DNA of 25,928 nt from UBA3775 sp964625275 (lineage in GTDB: Bacteria; Bacillota; Clostridia; Lachnospirales; Lachnospiraceae): the NCBI GenBank assembly GCA_964625275.1, contig CAZVBH010000027.1, positions 1 through 25,928 of the forward strand, read 5' to 3'. Positions 6,861-15,273 of the stretch are shown piece after piece; the first letter of the stretch is position 1; every line of letters begins with the position of its first letter. The notes beneath the pieces are model-generated. The model was not told where the DNA came from. It saw only the letters and a list, made by a program, of their open reading frames with translations, and did no database searches. The position numbers and the translations under genes were made by a program.

Positions 6861-8084
6861 TTAATCGGATAATACTACATCTAATACTTCAGCCAGGATT
6901 TCCATTGAATTCATTGCCTGACTAACTGTATTATCTTGTGTTCCAACCTCTGCTAAAATATATTTTTCAGCCAGATGCATATTAAAGCGATAATTTTTTA
7001 GATAGATTCGATGCATGAAGCCTTCAAAAAATGTATCAGAAACAGCCTTTAATTGAAAGCTAAAAGCCAAATTTGCTAATCTGTTTGGATTCGGCAAATA
7101 TTTTATATCATTTTCACCATCAAACGAAAGTCCGTTAAAAAGCATGACCTGGCACATTTCCTTACCATTAATTGTAACAGTTCTTTCATCTGCACTATCC
7201 CTATGTAGATCAATAATTACATCTATTTCAGGATTTTCATTTAGAATTGACGTTACGCCTTCAAGTCCCTGAGAATAAGCCACCTTTCTGTTTGTTTCAC
7301 CATTAAGTGTGTCATATTTAGTTCTGTCATGAATAACCTCATACCCCTTTGATTCTAATAGAGTTGCAAGATAATCCCCAACTCCAACTACTGACTGTGC
7401 TTCAGAACCGTCGCTATCAAGATAGCCCTCCTGTGAATGTGTATGGTAAATCAAAATCTTACCACCCTCTTTAATTGTACAATTTGTTTGAGCAAATTCA
7501 TTTAAATTAATTATACTCTCATTGACCCCGGTGCTTGAATCTACAACATAATTTTCTGAAACAAATTCATTGAAGGTTTTGAATGTATAATCACTAAGTT
7601 TTGCTGCCATTATATCGCTAAGTCCTACTCCACAGGCAGTTTTAACCTTGCTCAAATAATTATCAATATTTTCACTGCTATATTGTATTTTTAAAATTGA
7701 TTCTGAATCAGATTTTTTATTATCAGAATTTTTGTTATCAAGGGTTATGTTGTCATTAGAATTAATATTATTATCGAAATTCATATTATTAGAGGGATTA
7801 ATATTATTTATTTTTTTAGTTTCATTTTTGGCAAAAATATTAATCCCGGATAGAATTTTAGCACAATCACCAGAAAATATAAATGAGATTAAATCATCTC
7901 TATAATCTTCGTTTAAGCCACCGGAAATCACAGATTTATTAATAAATTTATAAGAGCTACCAATAGGTGACAGAATTATTCCGATAATTACAGCTATTGG
8001 AATCAAAAATTTCACTCTGTTTCTTGGAAACGAATTTAGAAAAATGCACCATTTATGGCTGATTGAAGAATTTTGCTTACGCAT
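6861..8084 (-). CDS. spoIIP: Stage II sporulation protein P (peptidoglycan amidase/endopeptidase)
   Basis: A 407-residue SpoIIP. With SpoIID and SpoIIM it degrades septal peptidoglycan so that the mother cell can engulf the forespore. One membrane segment at about 25-42 anchors it outside the membrane; the C-terminal amidase domain (about 205-407) has the zinc-site motifs LIYHTHSQEG (214-219), DLHRDS (H294) and ILAEVGTQDNT. Between anchor and domain lies an Asn/Asp-rich low-complexity stretch (about 92-128), unusual in its run of NN and DN pairs. The ATG at 8084 is preceded by GAGGAGG at a good distance and lies inside the end of gpr, overlapping it by 49 bases, so the two are cotranscribed as in Bacillus. 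No clear terminator follows. Confidence 0.93.
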   Translation of the reverse strand: MRKQNSSISHKWCIFLNSFPRNRVKFLIPIAVIIGIILSPIGSSYKFINKSVISGGLNEDYRDDLISFIFSGDCAKILSGINIFAKNETKKINNINPSNNMNFDNNINSNDNITLDNKNSDNKKSDSESILKIQYSSENIDNYLSKVKTACGVGLSDIMAAKLSDYTFKTFNEFVSENYVVDSSTGVNESIINLNEFAQTNCTIKEGGKILIYHTHSQEGYLDSDGSEAQSVVGVGDYLATLLESKGYEVIHDRTKYDTLNGETNRKVAYSQGLEGVTSILNENPEIDVIIDLHRDSADERTVTINGKEMCQVMLFNGLSFDGENDIKYLPNPNRLANLAFSFQLKAVSDTFFEGFMHRIYLKNYRFNMHLAEKYILAEVGTQDNTVSQAMNSMEILAEVLDVVLSD

Positions 8085-8920
8085 AATACCTCCTCATCAA
8101 TATTCTTGGTAGTTACGAATTTATCAGAAATAAGCTCATCATTAATGTTAGCTTTCGAATTTTCAGATTTTAATAAATACTCAATTTTAAAGCTTTTTAA
8201 AGTATCATGTACAATCGTATTAACGTCAACTACAGTAGGAATTCCAATTGCAATGACCGGTACTCCAATTGTAGAACTGTTTATTTCATTTCTAAGATTA
8301 CCTAGTCCTGCACCGGGACTTATTCCGGTATTGCTAATTTGAAATGTCTTATTCAATCTCCTCAAATTTCTGCCTGCTAACGCATCTATCGCAATCACAA
8401 GCTCTGGTTTGATTTTATCTACTATCCCCTTTAATATTTCAGATGTTTCAATACCGGTCTGCGCCATTACACCCGGTGCTATGGCAGAAAGACTTATGGT
8501 TTCGGCAGCGGCATTAGGTAAATATCTCTTAATGTGGCTGGTAATATTAAGTCCTTCAACCACAAGTGGACCAAGTGAGTCAGACGTAATATTTCTATTG
8601 CCTATCCCGACCACTAAAATGCTTTCAGGCATTTCTTTACAAGTGCTAACAGCTAACATTTTAAGCTCATGTCCAATTAACTTTGAAAGCTCAACTCTAT
8701 CAGACTCAGAAGCTTCAAGACAACTGTCATTCTCTATCGTTACATAAGTCCCCATTGGTTTATTCATTGCTTCTGCACCTTCCGGAGAGAAAATTTCTAT
8801 TATGGTAATTAAAGAGTTTTCAATATTTTTCTTTTTTAGGGAAACACCTTTAATTTCAACATCATCACTAAAGCTTTCGCGAGTCTCATAAGCCAGGTCC
8901 GTCCTAATTTTAAACTTCAT
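8036..8920 (-). CDS. gpr: Germination (spore) protease GPR
   Basis: A 294-residue aspartic-type protease that is made in the forespore as a zymogen and degrades the DNA-binding small acid-soluble proteins during germination. It shows the family start KIRTDLAYET, the TYVTIE strand, VVGIGNRNITSDSLGP, ISAIAPGVMAQTGIETSEI (written here as SAIAPGVMAQTGIETSEI), VIAIDALAGRNLRRLN and GISPGAGLGNLR. Autoprocessing in Bacillus occurs within RTD/LA; here that leaves a propeptide of only about 8 residues against about 15 in Bacillus. The ATG at 8920 is preceded by AGAGGT. A candidate forespore (sigma-F-like) promoter lies 90 bases upstream. Confidence 0.93.
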   Translation of the reverse strand: MKFKIRTDLAYETRESFSDDVEIKGVSLKKKNIENSLITIIEIFSPEGAEAMNKPMGTYVTIENDSCLEASESDRVELSKLIGHELKMLAVSTCKEMPESILVVGIGNRNITSDSLGPLVVEGLNITSHIKRYLPNAAAETISLSAIAPGVMAQTGIETSEILKGIVDKIKPELVIAIDALAGRNLRRLNKTFQISNTGISPGAGLGNLRNEINSSTIGVPVIAIGIPTVVDVNTIVHDTLKSFKIEYLLKSENSKANINDELISDKFVTTKNIDEEVLCVSKILQSAINGAFF

Positions 8921-9010
8921 TTCATACCTCTAAAATTATATGTTATATAATTAATTTTATTACAAATTTTAACCATAGATTAATTATTTATTTCTGATAA
9001 CTATCTTGAA

Positions 9011-9040
9011 TATGATTTCCGGTTTTTAATTAAAATATAC
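9011..9040 (-). promoter_or_regulatory. Candidate sigma-F-type promoter of gpr
   Basis: GTATA (9040-9036), a 15-base spacer and GGAAATCATA (9020-9011) resemble the sigma-F pattern (GYWTA, about 16 bases, GGNRANANTW) with one mismatch and a spacer one base short. gpr is forespore-transcribed in Bacillus. The DNA is very AT-rich, so chance is possible. Confidence 0.35.
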
Positions 9041-9074
9041 AATTACTTATATGATCAACCTGTAAAACAGAATC

Positions 9075-9139
9075 AAAGTGGATATTCCAGGTCCACTTCG
9101 CTACTAGCTCATAACCTTAAAGCCACTTCAGATAAGGTT
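9075..9139 (-). repeat. Dispersed palindromic repeat, copy B (compensatory stem)
   Basis: AAGTGGA (9076-9082) pairs with TCCACTT (9092-9098). Relative to the AAGCGGA/TCCGCTT of other copies both arms have changed, so pairing is preserved. GTAG precedes the hairpin on the minus strand. AACCTTA (9113-9119) and TAAGGTT (9133-9139) close a short second structure. It lies between rpsT and gpr. Confidence 0.85.
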
Positions 9140-9211
9140 AAGTTTCAGATTTTTAAATGCGTATACTATCAGATTTGAAGGAAAAATCAAAGTTATGGAA
9201 ATTTAGGACAA

Positions 9212-9245
9212 AATAAAAAGAGACCTGCTAAAACAGATCTCTTCA
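9212..9245 (-). terminator. Rho-independent terminator of rpsT
   Basis: On the minus strand AGAGATCTG, a TTTTA loop and CAGGTCTCT form a stem with one internal mismatch, followed by TTTTTATTTT. It begins about 25 bases after the rpsT stop codon. Confidence 0.85.
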
Positions 9246-9268
9246 AATAAATAGTCATGAATTAAAAT

Positions 9269-9529
9269 TTACAGGGCATTAACTGCCTTAGTAATTCTGG
9301 ATACTTTTCTTGCAGCTGTATTCTTATGGAAAATTCCCTTTGCACAAGCCTTATCAATAGCAATTGTAGCATCCTTAAGAGCTTCAGTAGCAGCAGTCTT
9401 GTCGCCGGCAGCCACAGCAACTTCAACCTTCTTTACTAAAGTCTTAATCTTAGACTTAATCATCTTATTTCTTAATGTCTTCTTCTCAATTACATCAATA
9501 CGCTTCTTAGCAGATTTGATATTAGCCAA
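9269..9529 (-). CDS. rpsT: 30S ribosomal protein S20
   Basis: An 86-residue basic protein starting (M)ANIKSAKKRIDVIEKKTLRN, the standard S20 N-terminus, and ending SRITKAVNAL. It binds 16S rRNA early in 30S assembly. The start is a TTG at 9529: GGAGGAAC lies just upstream at proper spacing, and the family sequence ANIKSAKKR follows at once. A TTG five codons earlier overlaps the ribosome binding site and is rejected. A non-AUG start is also known for E. coli rpsT, where it is linked to autoregulation. The gene is monocistronic, with its own promoter (9625-9653), a leader of about 85 bases and its own terminator. Confidence 0.96.
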   Translation of the reverse strand: MANIKSAKKRIDVIEKKTLRNKMIKSKIKTLVKKVEVAVAAGDKTAATEALKDATIAIDKACAKGIFHKNTAARKVSRITKAVNAL

Positions 9530-9624
9530 TTTCAGTTCCTCCAAAAATTTCTATTTTATAATTTTTTTCGCATGACTGTCTAAGTAAATCCGGACACGGA
9601 CGTTTTACCTAAACATACTCGATA

Positions 9625-9653
9625 ATAATAACCTTTTAAAATCAATTTGTCAA
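9625..9653 (-). promoter_or_regulatory. Promoter of rpsT
   Basis: TTGACA (9653-9648), a 17-base spacer and TATTAT (9630-9625) on the minus strand, about 95 bases upstream of the rpsT start: a strong housekeeping promoter as expected for a ribosomal protein gene. Confidence 0.85.
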
Positions 9654-9683
9654 TTATAATTTCAAAAAAATTGACAAAAAAAA

Positions 9684-9770
9684 CGGAAGCGGTGGGATTC
9701 GAACCCACGAGCCCAAAAAGGACTACCTGATTTCGAGTCAGGGCCGTTATGACCACTTCGATACGCTTCC
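9684..9770 (-). tRNA. tRNA-Ser(CGA)
   Basis: An 87-base class II tRNA. The acceptor stem is GGAAGCG/CGCTTCC with discriminator G; the anticodon stem is CCTGA/TCAGG with loop CTCGAAA, giving anticodon CGA (reads UCG). There is a long variable arm typical of serine tRNA, and the T arm is GTGGG-TTCGAAT-CCCAC. The CCA end is not encoded. A T-run follows directly. It lies 46 bases downstream of holA and may share its transcript. Confidence 0.95.
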
Positions 9771-9816
9771 ATAAAAACTTATTTTACAAACAGAATAAAT
9801 TTACTACATAAATTCT

Positions 9817-10791
9817 TTATTTGCAATATTTATTTAGAAAAATTTCTACTGCAATCCTTTCATCCATGTCTCCACGTTTGATTTTGGCTTCAAGCTCGAG
9901 GCCATTTTCAACAATCTCGGAAAGCTTACTTACAGTATACTTACTTCTCATGCGTAAATATTTATCAACAACAAAATCTCTAATTCCGGCAGTTGAAACG
10001 ATTCCCTGCTTTGACTCACCTTTTGAGTATAGAAGCATTGTCTGATAGAACTGATTATAATTAGTTATGAGTCTAAAAAGAATAGACATTGGCTTTTCAT
10101 AGCAGGCAAGCAAATCATAATAAAGCTCAAAGGTTCGGTCTGAATTACCGGCCATCATGGCATCCATCATAGCAAAAATTTTGCTTTCAGGTATTTCTAC
10201 GCAAATAGCCTCAATATCCTCCCTCTTAACCTCAGTCTGATCGGCACAATAGCCGGAAAGCTTGTCAAGCTCGCTGTAGATTCTTGCAACATCAGTTCCG
10301 ACTCTGGAAAGAAAATATTCACAATTGCTTTTAGATATTGCAAGACCTTTCTGCTTTAAAATTAAAGCAACTGTCATCATCAAATCACTTGGACTCTGCT
10401 GGCCAAATTCTGCAATATAACCATTTGCTGCTACAAATTTATAGAGCTTGTTTCTCTTGTCAACTTCACTCTCAGCAAAAATAAAATAGGTAGTCTCAGG
10501 TGATGAAGCTATATAATCAGCAAATTCACCGGCAGACTTAAACCAACCTGACATAGTTATAACAATTAATCTTTTATCAGCGAAAAAAGGTAAGGTTTCA
10601 GAAATACCCTTGACCTCTGCTGCATCAATTCCTTTACCTTCAAAATAATTAAGATTCATATCACTTCCATCAGGAATCATGGCGGCAACTAATCTCTTTT
10701 TATAAAGGCTTTTGAGATACTCTTCATCACCGGTCAGAAGATAAAATCTTTTAAATTCATTATTTTTTAAGTCCTGCTTAATCTGTCTCAC
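9817..10791 (-). CDS. holA: DNA polymerase III delta subunit
   Basis: A 324-residue clamp-loader delta subunit, which opens the beta sliding clamp during replication. It begins MRQIKQDLKNNEFKRFYLLTGDEEYLKSLYKKRL, the typical HolA start with the degenerate nucleotide-binding region (LLTGDEE-YL). The delta-family stretches TLPFFADKRLIVI and FIFAESEVDKRNKLYK follow, and a C-terminal helical domain ends in AKIKRGDMDERIAVEIFLNKYC. Length is close to the usual 330-340. The start is a GTG at 10791, with AGGTGA just upstream and no better start nearby. It follows psd by only 15 bases, so it probably belongs to the pssA-psd transcript. Confidence 0.92.
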   Translation of the reverse strand: MRQIKQDLKNNEFKRFYLLTGDEEYLKSLYKKRLVAAMIPDGSDMNLNYFEGKGIDAAEVKGISETLPFFADKRLIVITMSGWFKSAGEFADYIASSPETTYFIFAESEVDKRNKLYKFVAANGYIAEFGQQSPSDLMMTVALILKQKGLAISKSNCEYFLSRVGTDVARIYSELDKLSGYCADQTEVKREDIEAICVEIPESKIFAMMDAMMAGNSDRTFELYYDLLACYEKPMSILFRLITNYNQFYQTMLLYSKGESKQGIVSTAGIRDFVVDKYLRMRSKYTVSKLSEIVENGLELEAKIKRGDMDERIAVEIFLNKYCK

Positions 10792-10806
10792 TTATTCACC
10801 TATTTT

Positions 10807-11703
10807 TTAAGAATTAAGTACACCAAGCGACTCACCCATAAGCACCTTGGTTTCAAAATGATTTTTCGTATTATTTACTAAATCCTCAGCCGGCACAAAG
10901 CTATCCTTAGGAAACAAAAGCACAATCGTAGAACCGCCAAATTCAAAATGACCTTTTTCATTACCTTTTATAGCATAAGTGCTTTCAGGTTCATCATTAA
11001 CAATTCGGCCAACTCCCATTGCGCCAACTTCCATCTGTGTAACCTTCACTCCATTATCCAGAGTAATTACAGAATAGCTTCTTGCATTTTCTGTAAGAAT
11101 CCTGGAATAATTATAAGCTATTGGATTTACGGTATTGAGTCTTCCACTGATAAATTTGTCCTTGGTCTTTTCACCACTTACGGAGTAGCTATAATGATGA
11201 TAATCATCAACACAAAGACGTACAATTACAAGATAACCATCTTCATAGTACTTCGCCAGTTTATCATTTTGTAAAAGTGAGCTGACAGTATATGTTAATT
11301 TTTTAATTCTGAATTTAGAATTTGAACCAATTTTAAAAATGCTGACTCTTCCATCTGAAGGGCTTGCAACTTCTAAATTACCCTGACAAAGAATCCTTGA
11401 CTCAGTATAAATTTCCCTGATAAAAAATTCATTGAAGGAGTCATATTTATATGGAATACAATCCTTTAAAGAAATATGATTTTTCTTAATAAACGGATCT
11501 ATTAATAAAGACGAAGCTCTGGTTGACAGAAAAAGACGCTCAGCTTCAGATATAGACTTTGAAGTAAGAATTTTCAATAAATTTTTACCCAATTTAGTGC
11601 CATATAAGAAGTCAATCAAAGCACTGCTTTTTACCGGCTTACAAATAATTTCGCCGGCTCTTGTCTTATATAAATTAATAAATAATTCATTATTATCTTC
11701 CAT
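10807..11703 (-). CDS. psd: Phosphatidylserine decarboxylase proenzyme
   Basis: A 298-residue pyruvoyl-dependent enzyme that converts phosphatidylserine to phosphatidylethanolamine at the membrane. The family motifs are present in order: SPSDGRV (D117), the DDYHHYSYSVSGE histidine motif (H169/H170), and FEFGGSTIVLLFP near the C-terminus. The proenzyme cuts itself before S258, which becomes the pyruvoyl group; the site is GGST here against LGST in many relatives. The beta chain would be residues 1-257 and the alpha chain 258-298. It follows pssA by 18 bases, so substrate and product enzymes are made together. Confidence 0.94.
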   Translation of the reverse strand: MEDNNELFINLYKTRAGEIICKPVKSSALIDFLYGTKLGKNLLKILTSKSISEAERLFLSTRASSLLIDPFIKKNHISLKDCIPYKYDSFNEFFIREIYTESRILCQGNLEVASPSDGRVSIFKIGSNSKFRIKKLTYTVSSLLQNDKLAKYYEDGYLVIVRLCVDDYHHYSYSVSGEKTKDKFISGRLNTVNPIAYNYSRILTENARSYSVITLDNGVKVTQMEVGAMGVGRIVNDEPESTYAIKGNEKGHFEFGGSTIVLLFPKDSFVPAEDLVNNTKNHFETKVLMGESLGVLNS

Positions 11704-11721
11704 TAGAAATCTCCCAATTTT

Positions 11722-12366
11722 CTAAACCAAAAGAACAGCAATAAATAAAGCTAATGCAAATGCAATGATTACATAATTCATCTTGCCATAAATCTTAGGA
11801 ACTCTAAAGTTAAAAATGAATAAGAAGGCTGTAATGAATAATGCGATACTGAATACTAAAGGTAATACAATAGGTGCAGTAACCTTTGCAATTAATGAGC
11901 CAATAAGATAAGCAAAAGGCGCAATAATAGATGAATTAGTTACAGGAAGACCTTCATAGCTTTTTCTTTTCTCATTGGTTTTACTTTGACGTTCTTCTTC
12001 CATCACATTAAAATAAGCAAGTCTGATTACAGCTGCAAGAGTAAGTGCAGCTCCGGCAAAGAAGCCTAAAAGTTGAAAATTGTTACCCTTGTAGAGGCAG
12101 ATTCCAAGAAATCCAGGCGTTACGCCAAAGCAGACAAGGTCACAAAGAGAGTCAATCTGAATACCAAATTTCTTTTCATAGTCATTTCTTTTAATTTTGC
12201 GTGCAATTGTTCCATCAAACATATCACAAAGACCTGAAAACATAAAAAAGAAAATCGCAGGTCCGAATATCTGATTATGAGCCAGATACATACTAAAAAG
12301 TGAAGAAACAACACTAATATATGTTAATATAACTGAAGGGTTATAATATCCCACAAATTTTTTCAT
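11722..12366 (-). CDS. pssA: CDP-diacylglycerol-serine O-phosphatidyltransferase
   Basis: A 214-residue polytopic membrane enzyme of the CDP-alcohol phosphotransferase family that makes phosphatidylserine from CDP-diacylglycerol and serine. The signature runs through residues about 48-76: CDMFDGTIAR, then FGIQIDSLCD, giving the DG..AR...G...D...D pattern that binds metal and CDP. About six membrane segments are visible. The ATG at 12366 follows GTAGGAG at 7-8 bases. It is first in pssA-psd-holA, behind a near-consensus promoter. Adjacent psd supports serine as the alcohol rather than glycerol phosphate or inositol. Confidence 0.93.
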   Translation of the reverse strand: MKKFVGYYNPSVILTYISVVSSLFSMYLAHNQIFGPAIFFFMFSGLCDMFDGTIARKIKRNDYEKKFGIQIDSLCDLVCFGVTPGFLGICLYKGNNFQLLGFFAGAALTLAAVIRLAYFNVMEEERQSKTNEKRKSYEGLPVTNSSIIAPFAYLIGSLIAKVTAPIVLPLVFSIALFITAFLFIFNFRVPKIYGKMNYVIIAFALALFIAVLLV

Positions 12367-12406
12367 AGCATACTCCTACCAATAACGTAACCAAAAATAT
12401 GGTTTC

Positions 12407-12435
12407 AGTATATACTTTGTGACGCTTTTTGTCAA
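12407..12435 (-). promoter_or_regulatory. Promoter of pssA-psd-holA
   Basis: TTGACA (12435-12430), exactly 17 bases and TATACT (12412-12407) on the minus strand. It gives a start near 12400 and a short leader with a small AACCA/TGGTT hairpin before the pssA ribosome binding site. Confidence 0.88.
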
Positions 12436-12510
12436 TTAAGATTGTCTTAAGCTTTTAGAAATTATAACCATAAATATAACACATCAAAGCTTCAAAACCT
12501 AGCATTATGC

Positions 12511-15159
12511 TTAATCATCTATATATGTATTTAAAGCAGACTTCGCGCTTTTACTTACCTCTAATGTGATTTGTCCGACCTCACTTGTAACATATATATC
12601 TGCGCCTGAGTCTTGAATTCTCTCAAGTGCCTCCTTCGTCGGATGACCGTAGGAATTATCAATTCCACACGAAATCACTGTAGCTTCCGGTGAAAAATAG
12701 CTTAACAGCTCCTCACTGCTGGAGGTTTTACTGCCATGATGACCAACCTTTAAAATGTCAACAGAGGTTATTCCGATAGAATTTGCATATTCTGTCACTT
12801 TACCTTCGTAGGTTTCAGATAAATCTCCCATAAACAGCATACTAAAATCACGATACTTCATGTAAAGGACTAATGAGGTATCATTGTCAGATTCCATGCA
12901 ATTTTCAGAATCCGGATAAAGACAGGTAAATTTAAGCTCTCCTGCTTTAAACTCATCGCCCTCAGTCATTTTATAATCACCATATATTCCGTTTTCCTCA
13001 AATGAAGAATAATCAGATAGCTTAGGCAAAATAATTTCAGCATCAGATCCTGCCTCAAGCATTTCAGATATTCCCGATATATGGTCAGCATCAGAATGAC
13101 TGATAAATACAAAATCAACATCTGTATATCCTGAATAATTCAAATAAGGCTTGATAATATATTTATAAATATTTGACTTATCACTGCTTCCGCCATCTAC
13201 CATTATCACCTTATCTTTAAGCGTAATTATACAACAGTCACCCTGGCCGATATAAAGCTGTGAAATCTTCAGCTTGTTGCCATGAATTGGAATTACAATA
13301 AGAAAAATCAGCAAAAGAGGTAAATTTTTAAACTTTTCCATTTGAGGAATAATTTTAAATCTTTCCTTAAGGGAATTATTTGAAAGCCTTTCCTTAAGAG
13401 GTATATCTGAAAAACTTTCCTTAAGAGGTATATCTGAAAAACTTTCCTTGAGAGGTATATCTGAAAGTCTTTCCTTAAAATAGGCTCCAAGTAAAATCCA
13501 TGTAACAAGCATCATGGAAAAATATATAAATTTGCCGACGCTAAGATGCCCCGTAGCCATAAGCGAGTAAGGAAGCTTTAAAGTATAAGTGCAGCCATAG
13601 TTATAAACAGCAAGTAAGCCCTTTGCAGGTAATGAGGATATAAATGCCAAATAATAAAAGAGCTTTCCAATAAGTCCAAGGCTTGAAGAAAGGACAATCG
13701 AAATTCCACTAAGTACTCCTGCAATAATACCACTGCCTAGTATAATATTTACAAATGGCAAAAGGATTAGATTTAATATAATTGAATACGGACAGAAGGT
13801 ATAGAAAAACATCATCTGAACCGGCAGTATTGCAATTTGAATACATAATGTAAAATATATCTTAAATTTAATTTCATTTAATATTTTTTTAAAATCAATT
13901 TTATTACTTAAAAACTTGGTTTTAAATATGCTTTCTGCAAAATCAAAACAATTATAACCATTATCATAAGTATTAAATTCCTTATACTTTTGAAAAAGAT
14001 AAATTCCAAGTCCAGCTGCAAATGACATCAAAAATGAAATATCAAAAATTGCATAAGGTGTCCTAAGCAGTATTATAAAGGCTGCAAATGAAAGTGAAGT
14101 CAGATAATCTGCTCTTCTTCCAATACAGCCGGCAGTTAGACTAAATAGAAGCATGAAAATTGCTCTTTCACAAGAAACCTGGCCACCTGTAAGCTTATAA
14201 TAAACACATAAGATAGTGAGTGTACAAAGAGCCGGCATTACACTTACCTTATTTTTTCTGCTAAGCATTTTAAAAAGAGCCATGCCGATTACAGAAATAT
14301 GTACACCTGAAATTGCCAAAATATGAGCAAAGCCAACCTGCTGATACATATCCTTTAAATCACTGTCAAGATAGGATTTATCACCTGTTATCATCGCAAT
14401 TAAAATTCCTGCGGCATCTTCATCAAATACGGAATTTATTCCGGCTGTCAGATAAACTCTAAGCTTATATATCGCAATGCCTATCCTTCCGTTCAAGCTT
14501 AAGTCCTTTGATTTAGAATTAATTTCATCAGCATATATATATCCCTGGATATTACGTGCCTTATTATAATTATATAAATTAAACTCACCCTGATTCATCG
14601 GCTCAGTGTAAGCCATAATTTCTCCTCTTATCGTCACTTCTGATTCAGGCTCAAAAAATTCTTCGTAATAAACAGAAATATATTCTTTTTTCTTTATTGA
14701 AAGCACTGACTTTCCAGTGCTAACTGAAGTCACATTTATAATATATTTATAACCCGTTGAAGTATTATAGACATTTGAAACAGTTCCTGAAACTGTACTC
14801 TTACCTGATTGAACCTCAGATATCCAATACTCTACGCTTGAAGGTTTGGAAAGACTTATACTTAGAAAGGCACCTAGAAAATACATTAAGATACAAAGAA
14901 ACAGAACGAAAATCTGACTAAGAAAAGTCTTATTTCCCTTTTTAGCAGAAATCAAAGTACTATTTTCGTTTAATAATGTAGAAGTTTTGATTCCATCATT
15001 TGATGAAATAAATATTCTCTTTTCCTTATTAAACAAGATAAAAGCTTTAACAAAAATTAATATAACAATAAGAATAATTAAAAAACTAATTTTACTGTTA
15101 CCGGCAGAAATTAGCCCTGCCACAAAAATACAGACTCCAAGTGCAAGTGGTCTGTTCAT
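12511..15159 (-). CDS. comEC: ComEC/Rec2 family DNA-uptake channel with C-terminal metallo-beta-lactamase domain
   Basis: An 882-residue membrane protein. ComEC forms the inner-membrane channel through which transforming DNA enters as a single strand. N-terminal membrane segments and an extracellular OB-like domain (DUF4131 region) come first. The competence domain follows, with GILIAMITGDKSYLD and QQVGFAHILAISGVHISVIG, then many membrane segments. A linker of six 9-residue repeats (562-615) precedes the C-terminal metallo-beta-lactamase domain, which has LYIGQGDCCII, HSDADH at about 686, NDTSLVL, LFMGDLS, VGHHGSKTSSS and SYGHPT. The metal ligands look intact, consistent with a nuclease role for this domain. 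The ATG at 15159 follows GGAAGGATTAGG. Upstream is a GerMN lipoprotein gene 114 bases away; comEA lies on the other side of a two-component system. Confidence 0.93.
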   Translation of the reverse strand: MNRPLALGVCIFVAGLISAGNSKISFLIILIVILIFVKAFILFNKEKRIFISSNDGIKTSTLLNENSTLISAKKGNKTFLSQIFVLFLCILMYFLGAFLSISLSKPSSVEYWISEVQSGKSTVSGTVSNVYNTSTGYKYIINVTSVSTGKSVLSIKKKEYISVYYEEFFEPESEVTIRGEIMAYTEPMNQGEFNLYNYNKARNIQGYIYADEINSKSKDLSLNGRIGIAIYKLRVYLTAGINSVFDEDAAGILIAMITGDKSYLDSDLKDMYQQVGFAHILAISGVHISVIGMALFKMLSRKNKVSVMPALCTLTILCVYYKLTGGQVSCERAIFMLLFSLTAGCIGRRADYLTSLSFAAFIILLRTPYAIFDISFLMSFAAGLGIYLFQKYKEFNTYDNGYNCFDFAESIFKTKFLSNKIDFKKILNEIKFKIYFTLCIQIAILPVQMMFFYTFCPYSIILNLILLPFVNIILGSGIIAGVLSGISIVLSSSLGLIGKLFYYLAFISSLPAKGLLAVYNYGCTYTLKLPYSLMATGHLSVGKFIYFSMMLVTWILLGAYFKERLSDIPLKESFSDIPLKESFSDIPLKERLSNNSLKERFKIIPQMEKFKNLPLLLIFLIVIPIHGNKLKISQLYIGQGDCCIITLKDKVIMVDGGSSDKSNIYKYIIKPYLNYSGYTDVDFVFISHSDADHISGISEMLEAGSDAEIILPKLSDYSSFEENGIYGDYKMTEGDEFKAGELKFTCLYPDSENCMESDNDTSLVLYMKYRDFSMLFMGDLSETYEGKVTEYANSIGITSVDILKVGHHGSKTSSSEELLSYFSPEATVISCGIDNSYGHPTKEALERIQDSGADIYVTSEVGQITLEVSKSAKSALNTYIDD
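13315..13476 (-). repeat. 27-base in-frame tandem repeat in comEC
   Basis: Six units of 27 bases encode KERLSDIPL, KESFSDIPL, KESFSDIPL, KERLSNNSL, KERFKIIPQ and MEKFKNLPL. Units 2 and 3 are identical at protein level and almost identical in DNA; units 4 to 6 diverge progressively toward the beta-lactamase domain. They form a charged linker between the last membrane segments and the C-terminal domain. Confidence 0.93.
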
Positions 15160-15273
15160 TTATTATACCTAATCCTTCCTGAATAAACAGGGGATAAAAT
15201 AAAAGGCTCTATTCCAATTTATAAAGTCGAAACAAAGAGTAATTGCTTGCGTAAAGGCTTCTTAAGATAAAAA

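Noticed and set aside
8921..8985. Housekeeping promoter directly upstream of gpr
   Set aside because: Many TATAAT-like strings occur in this very AT-rich stretch but none has a properly spaced -35 element.
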